A stretch of DNA of 64,000 nucleotides from Arachis hypogaea (Eukaryota; Streptophyta; Magnoliopsida; Fabales; Fabaceae), in assembly GCF_003086295.3 (NCBI RefSeq), contig NC_092040.1, positions 3,844,001-3,908,000 of the forward strand, given 5' to 3'. Below the pieces are notes generated by a model. That model saw nothing but the letters and a program-made list of their open reading frames with translations, had not been told where the DNA came from and made no database searches. Numbering within the stretch: the first letter of the stretch is position 1; each line of letters begins with the position of its first letter. The position numbers and the translations under genes are program-made. Shown piece after piece: positions 1 to 13,884 of the stretch.

Positions 1-29
1 CTTAAAAAAATAACTCTTTAAATAAATTT

Positions 30-157
30 GGGTTGCTCGAGTGGTCAGTTCATTTGTCTGTTTAAATAAATATCAAGGATTCGACAGCAGCAACTCATTG
101 ACTAATAATAGACCTTTAAATAAAACTCAAAATTTTTAACAGATTAGTTCTTTGGTA
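30..157 (+). repeat. tRNA-derived SINE-like repeat
   Basis: The start resembles a pol III A box (TTGCTCGAGTGG at about 32-43). A B-box-like GGATTCGA follows at about 78, then a tail with 'actaataatagacctttaaa'. This layout fits a tRNA-derived SINE common in legumes, recognised from memory. It is degenerate, and the 3' end is approximate. Confidence 0.45.
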
Positions 158-496
158 TGTGGAATTGGAAGAGATGACAATTTTTTTTTAATAGAGATCA
201 ATTCTATAATTGGACTGAAAAAGGATATTTTGACTGAGCCCGTTGGATAAATATTCCCACAAATTGGGCTTGGCGATCTTTATTCAGAGATTATTTTTGC
301 TGTGAATTTATTTTTCCCATAAAATAGTACCAAATATTCTCAACAACAGCACCCATTTGGCATTTGCATATCTTTTACAAGCCTAGTCACCAAAAAACGT
401 ATCTTTACAAGCCTTGTTTGTTGGTAATACTATTTTGATAAAGAAAGCTGCAATTAATTGCGTTTGAATAAACAAGTGTTAGAGATTTAAATTTCA

Positions 497-600
497 TTTT
501 GTGCATGCAATCCATTAATTAATGATAGACCTTTAAATGGAGTTTCAATCCACAACAAATTAATTCTTGTTCTTCTGTTAAATTGGGGAATACCTAGGCA
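497..600 (+). repeat. 5'-truncated SINE-like copy
   Basis: It repeats the tail of the element at 30-157: 'aatgatagacctttaaatgg', then a diverged copy of the 'attagttcttt' segment. The tRNA-like head is missing, so this is a headless second member of the same family. Apart from these two repeats and the microsatellite at 795, positions 1-1716 hold nothing recognisable. Confidence 0.4.
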
Positions 601-793
601 GCCAAACAAAAAAAAGCTGCAATTTGAACATTTAAGAATCAACAAAGGCACCATCTCTCTGAACTCTGAACCATTTCTACGTTGGGAATTGGGTTTCAAA
701 CAAGGTCAAACAAACAAAACAATTAAACAAATCTTAGTCAATGGGGTTCTTTCTTACTATGTGGAGAATACGTTGATGCCTTTACATTTTTAA

Positions 794-794
<1 letters not shown>

Positions 795-832
<38 letters not shown>
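795..832. repeat. (TC)n-(AC)n compound microsatellite
   Basis: A run of TC dinucleotides passes directly into AC dinucleotides about 0.9 kb upstream of the DUF1218 gene. Confidence 0.9.
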
Positions 833-834
<2 letters not shown>

Positions 835-1716
835 TTGCTCACATGCCTCCAATGGAATCAAATCAAAGTGACTTATGATTAAGAGAGTGAATCTTAAAGG
901 AAACATCAAAGAAATAACCCTCAATATCAATAGAAAGAGAAATGTCAATTACCAAGGTGAAGGAAGGAAGAACCTAGTTTTTTAGTTTTAGAATTTTCAT
1001 GGCAATGGCCCCACACAACTCAACAAAAGAGATAAGAAGCTTGTATCAGAAGTGGCATAAAGAGAACCCTCACCGCGTGAACAGCTACATCTCTTGCCTA
1101 AAAACGTGGCAACTAGCAACTAATAAAAATATATTCATACTTAATTGCTCTAATATTATTATTAGTAGTAGTTAGTACTTAGTACCAACTTAAATAAAAC
1201 TTTAATTTATATGCTTTCTTCATATATATACATGCTCTGATGTTAGCTAAGATAATTATTAATTAATGAGTTACCTTTTATATTTACTATTTGGATAGCT
1301 GTTTTAAAAAATTGTGTGAAATTGACCATTTTGGCCAAATAGTTTTTTTGTTATTGATTTTGGGAGATTGTCATGCATGTGTGTATTTCATGGTAATAAA
1401 CAATTTTCATCAATAGTTAATTAGCTATAAATCAAGAATGGAGAGTTATGTTAGATTTGTAGCTATACAAGTTTCAAGCTAGTTGCAATTAGGAATGGTA
1501 TCTCCTTCATAAAAAAATGATAGACCTATTGGGAAGGAAGTCTCAACTACCACAAAAGAAGAAGAAACTCAAAGAAGAAGAAGAACATGGCCAATACCTT
1601 CAAGGAAATAACAACAGCAGCAAAGTCATCTTTCTATTTCTTGATTTTTAGCTTCCAATATATTCTCTCTTCTCAAGTCTCATCTTCAAATAAACATTCA
1701 CTCACAAATCTCAATA

Positions 1717-2843
1717 ATGGAAACTCCAAATAGGTGTAAATTTACAGTGATCTTCTCCGTCATTATCTCCCTCACACTTGCCTTAGTTTCATGCTTATTA
1801 TGTATAGCCTCTGAGATTAAGAGGAACAAGGTAGTGTACATAAAAGAGTTATTAGTTATTATTATTGGGGAATTTTGATCTTTTTAGAAATGGGTTATGA
1901 TGATGCATTTGTTTTGTCCTATTTTACAGAAGGAGGATCTTAGATTCAATGGTAAACAATGTTACTTACCATCAAGCCAAGCATTTGGATTGGGGATTGC
2001 AGCTTTGGTTTGTTTAAGTTTGGCTCAGATCATTGGCAACTGTGTATTGTTCAAGAATTATTGTTCAGGAGGGAAAAGAAACTCACATTATAAGATAACA
2101 CTCATTGCAATGGTTCTGCTTTTGATCTCTTGGTAGGTACCAATCTTTTTTTCATATTTGTTAGTAGTTGTGACTTACTTCATATTAACACAAGTACATA
2201 ACCAGATAAAGGAACAAACCAGATTTTGCTGAACTTTTATTAAATGCTCATAATTTACAATGTTAGAAATGACATATGGTTGCTCTAGAAGGAAGTTTCA
2301 CTCTTGGAATCTAGTTCTATGAAATGGACACACTACCATCCGATCTAGTTGTCAAATCAAATTTTCTTTCTTTGTGAATTGTGATTTGGATCGGTTTTGA
2401 CAATGAATACGGTGTACCATGTGTCTTGCCCTTTATTGGCCACATGTTGACAATAGTTGAATCATATAATTTTTTTTCCGGAGGGAAAGCACATGAAAAC
2501 CCCAGAAACATTTTTCATATAAGCAAATAATTGAGATTAGATTAGCCTTCTAAATACAATACATGACCAACATTAGACTCAAAATTTGAATGATGTGATG
2601 GTTGGCAGGCTTAGCTTTGGGATTGCAATGATCTTATTGATAACTGCCACAAGCATGAGTAAGAGGCAGCCTTATAGGATAGGTTGGTTGAATGGTGAAT
2701 GCTACCTAGTCAAAAGGGGTGTTTATGCCGGCTCAACCATATTGATCCTAGTAACCGTAGGTTCGGTAATTGGTTCGGTTTTGTTAACAATAAAGGCCAA
2801 TCAAACAGAACAAGATCGCAAAATACATGCACAAACAGGGTGA
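1717..2843 (+). CDS. DUF1218 family membrane protein (MWL/VCC-like)
   Basis: Three exons join(1717..1830, 1930..2132, 2609..2843) encode 183 aa with GT-AG introns. The ATG at 1717 opens METPNRCKFT, followed by a hydrophobic helix at residues 10-31. Further helices lie at about 57-79, 95-120 and 144-167, giving a four-helix membrane protein. Conserved Cys occur in GKQCYLP (C49), IIGNC (C76) and NGECYL (C137). Size, topology and these motifs match plant DUF1218 proteins, known from Arabidopsis MODIFYING WALL LIGNIN and VCC/DESIGUAL. Those act in endomembranes and influence lignin content or vein patterning, so the cellular role here is inferred from the family. The intron 1 acceptor at 1928-1929 and the intron 2 split Trp codon (TG|G) are unambiguous. 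The gene is intact and convergent with the SAC phosphatase downstream. Confidence 0.88.
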
Positions 2844-4128
2844 GGAAGAATTGATCATCCAATTATTATACTTAAAAAGATGCGTTACAAGTTGCTGAGG
2901 TAAAAATCCAAGTTTACATTCCAAAGACATGCTTCCAAAGAAATACTAATATTATAATAATAGTTGTTATTCATTAAAAAGGGTTGCCACATCCAATTAA
3001 GATGAGTTAACATGCTTGTACAATGTCCTAAGGAATAACTTTATTTTTCTTCTTCTTACACTAAAGAGAAACTTAATATGTACACATTCTCTTTGAGGTG
3101 GCCATTGCCTCGTGTAGGAACCCATTTAGGATACCATCTGCATAGATAGATAATTGGTTTGTATATCTTATGTATTTATATTCACCTGCTTAGTTGCATT
3201 CATTATTGTTTTGTTTAATAAAATTGTACTTTACAAATAACCAGAGATGAAAGGATGATATTTATTATCACAAAAAGGAATTGATTCCCGTAACCAGTCA
3301 GATGCCTAGTCCCCCCAAAGATGCATAAAGTGCAGCAGCTAAAATTTAAGTATAAAAATACGCAAACAAACACGCATGGTATAATAATAGTAACTGAGCA
3401 TTGTCATATGAATTGCAAGTACAAATATCCACAAGCCGAGTTCAATATTTTGTAATTGATTAAATTAAATGAATGTGACCAGTGCAATAAACTATTATCA
3501 TCATTATTCGATATTTGAAAAAGTGATTAAATATAAGTTCATAATGAGATGAAGCTCAAATAAAAACAGTTTAACGAAGTCTTTTTAAAAGAATTTATCC
3601 AAAGGCATTCTAATTCTTGCCGGAAATAGTGATAGTAAGTACACAGCTAATACTATCATTATAAATATTAAAAATAGAAATAACAACAAGTGCCAATATT
3701 TCTAAGCGTTCTATTTTATGTATCTCGATTTGCATGAAGCATACAAAATATTATCAAATTTGATGAGTTCCAACAACCTCAACATTCTTCCATCTCAAAC
3801 ATGGCACAGATAGAGCCAAATATACAAGGTGGGGAGGATCTGCAATTCGGCATAAACATTGACAAAACAACCACCCCAACCCCTCCAATGGGACGTGGAC
3901 AGGATCACAGGACCATGATATAAATAAATTTCTGGAAGCTATAATGATGAATACAGAATTAGTAAGAAAGAATAAATAATAGCAAGCAGGGAACCTTGAT
4001 TTAAGAATCGAATCTGTTAAAGTGATCTGGAAGTGTAACTAAGGCTATGCCAATGAGTCCTGTGTTGCAGAAGCTGCACACTGCACATAAATGAATGTAA
4101 TTGCTCAGCGTGATCTGCATAAATATTT
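2844..4128. other. Intergenic region between convergent genes
   Basis: It contains the 3' flanks of the DUF1218 gene (+) and the SAC phosphatase gene (-). An AATAAA-like signal (3219, 'aataaaattg') may serve the plus-strand gene. I see no further coding or repeat signal. Confidence 0.5.
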
Positions 4129-7100
4129 TTAACTCCTGGGCTTGTGTAGGCGAGGCCTGTTGCAGAAAACACGACCATTCGCCCTCACAACTGCTGCTAT
4201 CCCGATGCTAATGCCAGCCCACATTAGTGATAAGAAGAAGTGCCGATAATCATATCGACCTGTTTGAAAACAGATAAAAGATCATCACTTAAAAGCTATA
4301 GATTTCACACCATGTGGCATGTGTAACACTGCCACGCTCTTGTAGATAATGGCCTAAACCTGAGCTAGCAAGTCTAAGTATGTATCCAGTTAACTAGGAC
4401 TATAGGCAACTTCCTCAGATGCATCAAACATTGTAATAGCCCAATACTATTTTAAGAAATTCTCATAAATTTTGAAGTCAATTTTTGCTTTCAATATCCA
4501 TAAACCTTGGGCAAGCCATTTTTTTGCAGCAGAGGATTACCATACAAGACACGCAACCACTTTAAGTTACTTTTGAAGCTCGCTGATCTTGGTGATATAC
4601 CATAACTAAATTGAAACATAATCAACCTAGAGCATTTAATTAGTCTAAAGGCTACTTCCCTTCTCGCGTAATTACAATTAAACTGAACATACAAAAGTTG
4701 ACTCACCTTGATTCAATGACATGATTGCAAAAAAGAATCCAGTTAAAACCAGACCCAAAGCTAGAGGAAGTGACTGCAAAGTTTAATGTAACTCAAATCA
4801 ATATCAGTTTGAACTTTGAATTAAATGTATATAATATTCTTAAAGCATTTCAGCAGCTATATTGATCAACTACAGCATACTAGCTAAATGTGTAGTGCAA
4901 GACAATCTTATTTAATCTTCAACAAAGAGGCAGTGCTTAATGCACAGTCTGAGAACCTAATCATTAAAACAATTTCCTTGACTGAATGATAGGGTTACTC
5001 ATTTTAATAGCAAAGGCAATTTTTCAACCAAATAAAAGTTGAATCATTTTTTGCTGTCGTATTATGGGCTTGTGGCCCATTACAATCTCTCACTTTTCTG
5101 TTGGGTTCAAACCCACATTTTATAAACCATATAAAGTATCTCTTGCAAAACAAAGAAACAAAAAACAAATAAATAAATTATTTTGTGTCCTAATGAGATA
5201 GATGTCAATTGACAATCAGAATAAATTTAACCTTTTCAAACCAAATTAGTTGTTCTAATTTAACCACGAAATACTTCCATCTAAACTTTACTCACAGCTA
5301 TAGATTCAAGGCCTTGTTTCTTGGAAGAGGGAGTTGCATCTCTGCTGACAGAAACTATATAATGTCCTTGCAGGAGATCAATTGCGTCCTTCACATAATT
5401 AAGAAAATCATAAACAGTATAAAACCAACAAATAAAAAGCTGAAAATGTTCAAATCAACAGCTTAAGATATATTAAGACACAGAAAACTTAAGAAAATTA
5501 TTTACTAAACTACTCATGATCTGTTCAGCTGGGGTAACTGATAAGTGACATTGAATATAATTTCTTCAGAATATGTACACAGTAAGACATGTAGAGAAAA
5601 AGCCAGTATCTAATGCATAATAAATACTGCAAGAAGCAGCATACATTCAATAAAACTGTATTAGGAAGGAGAAGGGAAAAGCAAAATACATAGAAGACTA
5701 GGCCAAGTCAATAACAAGTAAGGACCATAGTTTTGAAAACCAGACCAATCTTGGTTATCACAGCCAAGTAAACACCAAACAAATGCTACAGCAAAGCTAG
5801 AGTATATAATGAGAGGATCACAAACCTGCCTAGTTCCATCACTAAAATTATTCAAATAATAGCGTAGAAGAGCATTCCAGCCATCTTTTAGTATCCCTTG
5901 AAATGTTCGATGTCCAAATCTGAATCCCATCACATAATTAAAAAGTGATAGTGCAAAGGTTATATATAATTTATAACCAACATCTTTGAAACTTTAGAGA
6001 TGTTGAATCTTATCATAAAATCCCGCCACCTTAAATTATAAAACAATGGCATACTTGCATTATATACTTCCATGTTATTGACAACCTTTGCCATTACACA
6101 ATATATGATGTTTAACTTGCTCTTCAAAGAATTCAATGCTGATTGCAATTACAACTTAGAAACATTTTGTGCATGCATAGTTTACTGATCTTATTCATAT
6201 GTGAGGAACAATGAAAGCTTTTGACTTTTCAGAAATTCATGGGAAAAAGTACCTTACAAAGTCTCCTTTCAGAGCAGGAGTTCCTGTGTACTGTGTACTT
6301 ATATCATCTCCATGATTTGCCCACACTGATCCAAGAGCAACCATTAGAGATAGGAACTAAATCCTTTGAAGCAACTATTGATCCTATACACACATACACG
6401 TGCATTTTAAAGGACATAATTTGGAATCAAGAACCACTTACAGATCTTAAATTTTTCATCCAGATTTTTATGTGAACTAATGGTTTCTTCGGCACCAAAG
6501 ACACCAAGCCTTCTAAGCTGGTATTCCAACATTTTTCGGCCTATCATGCTCTGCATAAATTTTTTAACATAGTTAAGCAGAAAAATGATGCCACATAGAG
6601 GCGCACACACATAGACAATGTACAAACAATTATGGGGATCAAAGTCACAGTTTTATATACTTGTACATACACATACATATACATGTGTACAATGAGGAGC
6701 TCTTTTCTTCTTCCCCATGCAATAAATCCAGAATAGATAATAACAGAAGGATGACATGTTCTTATAGACAAGGAAAGAAATATTTTCTCCTCATCAGGTA
6801 ATGCACAAAAGATTTTACATAATAGAAGTAACCAACCTGAGTTACATTTGTACGGTCCAGACAGTCAATACAATTGGTCCTAACAATCCCACGTTGTTCC
6901 TTCATTTTCTCTCCCTTTTCATTCAGTAGAAGATATCTACAGTTCCAAAACAGAATTGAAACACGCAAAAGATTATTTAAAATGCTTCAATTAGATATGA
7001 GTACAGCATCATATTATATTATAAAACAGAATAATATGGTTAAGACCCTTTTCCAGGAAAAATAGCTGAAAACTATGCTAGAAATTAGTAGCTCATAGGT

Positions 7101-10100
7101 AGTTTCCTGCATGGATGAAACCAAGCAATAGAAGTGTGAAATTCAAATATTAACTAAATTCTGAACGGATTGCATTTAGTAGCTTAACTACTTAATGCAA
7201 TAAATACATACCCATTTGTGTCAATAAAATCCGAAATTTGATCATAAAGGATTGAGAGACGTTCAAAATGAATGTGCCCACATACTTGATGAAAATCAAA
7301 GTGCACATATCTACAAAAAGAAAATAAAAAGGTATGCATAGATATCAAATAAGAAGAAATCAAATGCATGTATGTACATCAACTTAAAGGTTAATCGAAA
7401 GAGACTTCTACCTTACATCATCACTAGCCACTTGCTGCACTGTACTGCCAAATTTTTCACACAGCCGACCTTCTCCACCATGCTGATAAGATACAAAGCA
7501 GAAAGAAAGGGAATCAAACAGAAGCTCGCTCATGCGTAACATTTACATGCACATCATTTTATCATAGGTCCACCTATACAGTACGTATTCTCTATAGTTG
7601 TTTACGAAACTACTATGTGAATACATTAAAAAATCGTCAAGTAAAATTATCAACCATCAGATAAAACCTGTCAGTTCAATAATCAGTGACAGAATATTCA
7701 CCTTATTAACAAGATCAACAGCCAGCACTGCCCCATATTTCTTTCTTAAATCTAAGAAATGTCTTTCCAGAACTCGAGGCTGCATTACAAGCAATGAAAA
7801 TAGCAGTGAAATACATAGAACATTAGGTGTTAGCCAAAGAAATACAACAATCAACAACCACTTACAGCTTCGTCATGTTTCATTAACTCAAACTTTGGTT
7901 TATAAGTTAGGTCAACAATTTGCTCCCATAGCAATGGAATTGAACCACGAACCTGCAGAAGCTCAACCGAGGTAGCTAATAAGACATATAACAAGAAACA
8001 TGTTTAACTGAGAAAATCTTGGGAGCACAAAGACTGTTCACTATCATCCACAAAAGTAAAAGCAAGAATCATAGTCAATTTTGTCACACAGACGTGCTTT
8101 TTGATCATATATGGACATGAACCACCCATTTTCACTATAACCTAAGAGAGTTGGAATAATTACCACAAAATTTGTATTTTAAAATATGATTATGTGGATT
8201 CTACTAGAAGCAAATCTCATCAGAGGATTCTTAGAATTAAAGGTTACGGTGTAATTTGGATTCCTACCCATCTTAAAGCTACATTGCATGTGGTGATACA
8301 TAGGCCTAGCAGTGTATTGTAATGTCTTCCATTTTGGTAATTTTCCAAACTTAAAACACTAAACATTGAGTCAAAGTGAATAAGGAATAGTAGAGCAAAG
8401 AAGTCGAGACTGGATATAGGAAAGAAAAAGATAGATGGAATGCCTTAATTGGATGCCAGTATTGATGTCTATTTATATAAGGTAATAAATATAATTGTTA
8501 CAAAATAATATGAAAACCAATTCAAAAAGATCATGTAGGATTTATTTTGATTCGATGATACAATTAGGATATTATAAGATATTTCCACGGTTTCTAATAA
8601 AATGTAAGAAATTAAAATAATATACGATGATACACATTACGGATATAGAGAGAGCACAAAGCCAAGGCATTGACTCCCCTTAGAGAAATTCAAGAGACAG
8701 AAAAGCAGTCTCACAACCAAAATTGGCTTGTGTCGTTATTTGAAGAAAACTGCTCCAACTATGACTGGCAATGAAAAAAGAGGTTTGTTTTTATGTGACA
8801 CTGATTTTACCTTGCCATCATCATTGCCCTTCCCTTTTATGGGATACTTGTTGATTGTAAGGTAAAAACAGTGGACATGTTCTACATTCCAGTTTTTACT
8901 AGTTAATTACAATTTTTTACTTGCCAAACCAATTACTACTCAGCATACGTATTTTACTCCCCATTTTAAATAGTCTTTCCAATCTTGTTTCTTCTAATTA
9001 CACTCACTACAGTATGATCACCAAGCAAAGCCTAAAGATATTATTATACAATTGAAAGGGAATAAGTGCATGATTAACAATTTTTCTAGTATTTTGTTTT
9101 TTTTTTTTTTTTTTTTTTTTTTCCTGAAGGACAAGAAGCTGGCTTCTCTAAGGTTCGGCACCACTAATTTTAAAGGACCACAAGTTGTAAATAATGATTC
9201 AGACAGGCAACGAATAATTTCTGAACTATCTTTGATGTAAAAAAGTTAAATTTTCATTGTCAACTCATTAAGGAACTATTTTAATTAACTATCCGATGTT
9301 TATTTAAGCTTCCGCTTACTAGCTGAAAACCCTAAACCACAAATACTAATGTTCAACATTGTGAAAACAACAACTATCCCCAGCAATAAGACCACTACTA
9401 ATTGTTAGAACTATCCCATCTCACCGGGCAAGCACACCATAGAAAAGTTTCATGATCATAGAAAGATATACCTGAACAAATGATGCAGTATACCCATTGA
9501 GCTGCATAATTTGCTCTGTTTCCACAAAATTCGCAGCATACCCATCAGCATCAGCTCCTCTTCTCCATAATCGAGTTCCTTTCAGAAAAGGAAATTGCAC
9601 GTGGAACATTAGCAAATCAACCAATAAAAGATGATGGATTATACCTTTTTCAAGCAGCCAGAAATGACAACCATATTTTCTCATTAAAACTACTCAAATT
9701 GTAGACTTTTAAGTCTCACATAAAATCAATGTGCTGGGGTTAAAACGAACGGAATTAATTGCACATCATGTAACCCAAGTTATGTCACAATAAATTCTGC
9801 TTACACCATACATATTTATAGATACTGCAGCCAGTTAGACCTAGAATGAATCCTTTTTGTTTCTCCTACTCAATCATTGCATTTAATATTTATCAACTCT
9901 ATACTGCTCCTAACAGTTTGAGACTGGGTCAAATTTTGTAATACCTCAAGTTAATATACTTCTTATAGTAGGGCATTTTTCCACCACATCTATCTCTGTG
10001 GTTGCAAAAGCATTTGTCATTACCATGGATATTATCTTCTTACTCAAGTACCCTAGCCTAAACCATTAGTAATCTCATCAATTATTTTCCTTCTTATACT

Positions 10101-13055
10101 ACCAAGTATTAAATATTCAGTACAACTTCAATCATCAGCATATCCTAAATTCTAATACATAAAGCAGTTAAAAAATTCTAGCAATCTTCCATTATCACCA
10201 CCTAATTAACCACTCCATTAATTTGATATCCTAATAGAGACTGATTCATTAAGCAAGAAAGATCACATCTACTTGCTATATTTATGATACACATGCACAG
10301 TCAAGTTGGAAATGAATAGAACTATTTTTGGCGGATTTGGATAAAAGAAACTATATTCTTAAGCCTCAAAATACCATTTCTTCTTGTGCATCTCCTAGCA
10401 ATTAAAGTGACATCAATAGTCTCTTTCCCAATGGCTGCTTGAAAGTAATGAAAACCTAATTACTTATTAAGGTCAACCCTGAAGAAAGATGGTTGAGTGA
10501 AATACAAACAGTTGAAATAGTTAAATGAACAAACAAAATATTGTTGTCAAAACAATGAAAGATGGTTGAGTGACATACAAACAGTTGAAATACTTAAATG
10601 AACAAACAAAAATATATTTTTGTTAGATAACAATAACAACAAACAAAATAATGATACAACATGGGGGAAATCAAATAAGGATACTGCCTTGGACTACTGG
10701 GAGTAAGTATGGGTCTAACTGCAAGAACAGGACCATACACTTATTAGTTAGTAATATAACAATAATAAGTACAGAATAAACATGGAAGAAATTGAACGGA
10801 AAATTTTTCCACAGATCCACCTTATTATCAATGAGCACTTCCAACATATAATTGTTCCAAAGAAAGCGAGGTTCTGCCTGCAGTCAAGAATTTGGTAACA
10901 TAAGCATTTTAGCAGGATAAAACAAAAAGACAGCAGAAAGAGTCACTTTAAGCAGGAAATCTTTGCCTAGACATAGAAAATCACTCAGTGCTCCTAATTA
11001 GCAGAGTAGTTGGCTAGAATGAAATAAATTACCTGTCTCCAAAGAGGAAGCAATTTAGACTCATCACCTAGGGCATTTAAACGCTGTGCACTGCAGAACA
11101 TTGATATGATATCAGTAAATGCAATTTCATATTTAATTTTGACACTCAATAAAAGTTAAAAAAACAGGTTATTTCAATTAATCACTTTAAGTTTTCTAAA
11201 ATATGTGACTCAGAATATTAATATAACAAATAAGAATTTCACATATGACATCAAAATGAGTCAGTCTTCAAGTACTTTTGTAACCTAACTTGCCAGTGGC
11301 TCTTTACTAGAAAAGGGCGTATATCTTTTACTTATCCTAGAGCTCAGCTAGCAGATGTTGCTTGCTTATGTAGTCAAGCACCTATTCTAAATCCTAGTTG
11401 TAAAACTAGACAGACTTGCATGCTGAAACTAATTTGGCAGAAGCAAGTCAAGCAACTCCTCTTAATTATTACATTTGTTTTGCACCTTCTTTTCATTTCC
11501 ATTTAGAAAATGCACTCAATTTTCAATTAAGGAATAAAAGTTCTTGCCATCTTTCTAACTTAGAAGTAATCAGTCACCTTTTGTCACTAAAACATCTCTT
11601 TGTTTGAAATTTGAAAAATGTCAGTGTGTCAATTCTGATGCAAGTCTATCATAACTGAGACACTAAAAGTAGCATATACAAGATTAAATTGGCAAAATAG
11701 AATAGAGAGGGAAAATGCATTTTCTCTATAGGTTTACAGGGTGCATGGATGAAGCAAGTAATCAACAGAGAATGCTACTTCCTTCTTTGTGGATATTAAT
11801 ACAAGTACTTGTCTCAAGTTTTAGAATGAATAAAACCAATATCATATTTCTGTAACAAATTTGTACACAGGGCTGATGAATATTTAAGTGATTCACCTCA
11901 GAGTTAAGTTAGTTTCGTATGAGAAGAACAGACCATGGGTTTTCTCAGCAACATTTAGCAGCCCTAGAAATTCCATTTCTGTCTTCTGTTGCCAAATAAG
12001 GTATAAAAATTATGAGTTGCAAATTGGTTGGACATAGAACTAAATAAGAAACAAGTGGAGTTGTAGGAAGCAAACCTGTTCAGCAGGGGCACTTTTAAGA
12101 GAATGATCACAGGGAAAAAACTTCAAGGAAGATATTTTAAAAATTGGATGCCCCAAGTAAGATCCAACACATTCTCGATCAGTTATAACCAGCAAATATG
12201 ATCCTAAAGGCCCAGTAAAATTTAGCAACATCAAAATGATTAGTCAATATATTGAAGTCTACAGTCAAAAAGCAATGCATTGAGTCCTGAAGAAAAAAAT
12301 TCGAAATGCAAACTACAGCTAGAAAATCAACATGCTATGATCAAAATCACAATTACACAGACAAAACAGGAATTTATCCAGGGAAAAAAAAGAAAGAAAG
12401 AGAAGCAGACTCTGAAAAACAGGGACGGGTGGAGTAGGCACCTATTGGCTACTGCATAAGGTGTAAAGATATAAGCAATATTGGTATTTATTTCCTTCCC
12501 TCTAATCTTATAACTTAACATTATAGCGCAATCATATCAAACAAAGATAAATCCTACAATAAATCAACATGCTCAACAAATAAAAACTCAAAGCACAACC
12601 AAAAAGAGAGGCATAGTATAATCACTCATCACTTATGGCATCTACAATATCAATCAGAAAATAAAGGATAAGTGCCTCCTAGGATTGCTTACCAGCCAGA
12701 AGCCTCAACATGCCAACCACACCGAAGATGGTATAAATCTTAGGAACTTGAAGGGAGTTACCTTGTGGAACTTCATCTGTCATAGCATGATAATAAAGCA
12801 GGAAAATTACATTAAAAAGAAAAAGGATCGATCATAGATAAGTCACATAGTAAGAATAAATAAATAAAAGAACAATTATATATTGTAGAAGCAAGGAAGC
12901 AACAAACCGATTAGCTTCATGGAACCATCGACTTTACTAATGGCCAAAGAAGAACCAGAAGAACCATCCGTTGGTTCAATCACGTACTGATCCGGAAAGT
13001 CCCAAAGCCGCATCCGCGTGTAAAGCTTCTGCACCGAATCCGCCTTCTCCATCAT
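4129..13055 (-). CDS. RHD4: SAC-domain phosphoinositide phosphatase (RHD4/SAC6-8 clade)
   Basis: Twenty exons on the minus strand give an unbroken 595-aa frame: 12908..13055, 12693..12776, 12076..12203, 11897..11985, 11033..11090, 10821..10877, 10685..10718, 10375..10455, 9472..9578, 7866..7952, 7702..7779, 7412..7482, 7212..7310, 6837..6936, 6442..6550, 6253..6325, 5826..5919, 5296..5388, 4707..4773, 4129..4259. All junctions are GT-AG and in phase. The SAC catalytic signature C-X5-R-T lies in [12 protein letters not shown] (Cys396, Arg402). Two C-terminal hydrophobic helices (about 531-550 and 560-577) fit ER/Golgi or vesicle anchoring. Length and sequence match the Arabidopsis SAC6/SAC7(RHD4)/SAC8 group, which dephosphorylates PI4P in tip growth. 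Exact orthology within the clade is not settled, so read the symbol as RHD4-like. The start is the first of two tandem ATGs (MMEKADS). Introns reach 1.5 kb. Confidence 0.95.
9098..9122. repeat. Poly(T) tract in SAC gene intron 9
   Basis: A run of more than 20 T lies in the 1.5-kb intron between the exons at 9472-9578 and 7866-7952. It could be the A-tail of a retroposed sequence on the minus strand, but no body is recognisable. Confidence 0.6.
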
Positions 13056-13071
13056 CGTTGAAGTTCTTCAA

Positions 13072-13330
13072 CTCACTGACGAAAACAAAACACAGATCCG
13101 TAATTGAAGTAACCAAGAGTTACTGAGATTCGACTTTGAGCTTGATCCAATCAAAATCGAATTAACACTATTTTTTTCCCGCTAAAACAGTGAAACTAAG
13201 TTGGATTGTGTTATTTTCTCGCACTTTCTCGGCGGAGAAAATGAAGAAGGAAGCAAGAGAGAGAAACTATTTACCTGGCTCGCACGATCGGAGAATGAGA
13301 GATCCAAATTCGAATTCGAATTCGAATTCG
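13072..13330 (-). promoter_or_regulatory. SAC gene 5' leader with probable UTR intron and AATTCG repeat
   Basis: On the minus strand a donor CAG|GTAAAT at 13275/13274 and an acceptor-like GTCAG near 13072 suggest an intron in the 5' UTR. Upstream of it (13307-13330) AATTCG is repeated four times, giving overlapping EcoRI-like palindromes within the likely first non-coding exon or core promoter. Transcription start was not determined. Confidence 0.4.
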
Positions 13331-13742
13331 ATGTGGCTTATGGAATCTTAGCGTGAGTGTGTAAGACTGTAACTAACGAAGGGAAATGATGCTGCATTGC
13401 TTCCTCATTATGCCACTTTCATTTTATTTTATTTTTTAATTATATTGTTACATTTTTTGAAGATAAGGGCGTGTTTGGATACTTTCCTGTCCTAGGCCCA
13501 GACTCCGAGTTAGATTCGTTCGTTGTCCAAATGCGGTGCTAAGGAGAAAGGTTGGGCCGATTCCGCTATGACAGTGCCACGTGGAGGTCTACTATAGGTT
13601 CGTGAGACCGTGAGATACTACTGTGGCGTAACAGTAACGTAGTTAACGCACTTTTGAGATCGTTCATCCGTTGTCACCGTTGGATTGGAATTCTTATAAT
13701 GGATAATCCACACCCATTATTGAATAATATAGTATTTTTTTG

Positions 13743-13884
13743 GGTAAAAACTCAAGTGCACTCGACTTCACATAAAGTTGAAAACTGAAAGTTGTTAAAT
13801 AATTTGACTGATTTAACTAAATTTTTATCACACGACTTCCAGCTATCAACTTCACGTGAAGTCGACTGCACCTGAGTTTTCACC
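13743..13884. mobile_element. 142-bp Mutator-type MITE
   Basis: The terminal inverted repeats read GGTAAAAACTCAAGTGCA and, on the other strand, GGTGAAAACTCAGGTGCA, continuing to CGACTTCAC. Flanking 9-mers ATTTTTTTG (13734-13742) and ATTTTTTCC (13885-13893) agree at 7 of 9 positions. A degenerate relative lies at about 37390-37523. Confidence 0.75.

Noticed and set aside
30..157. Possible tRNA gene
   Set aside because: A-box and B-box-like words exist, but no cloverleaf with acceptor stem can be drawn and a second truncated copy is nearby, so it is a SINE.
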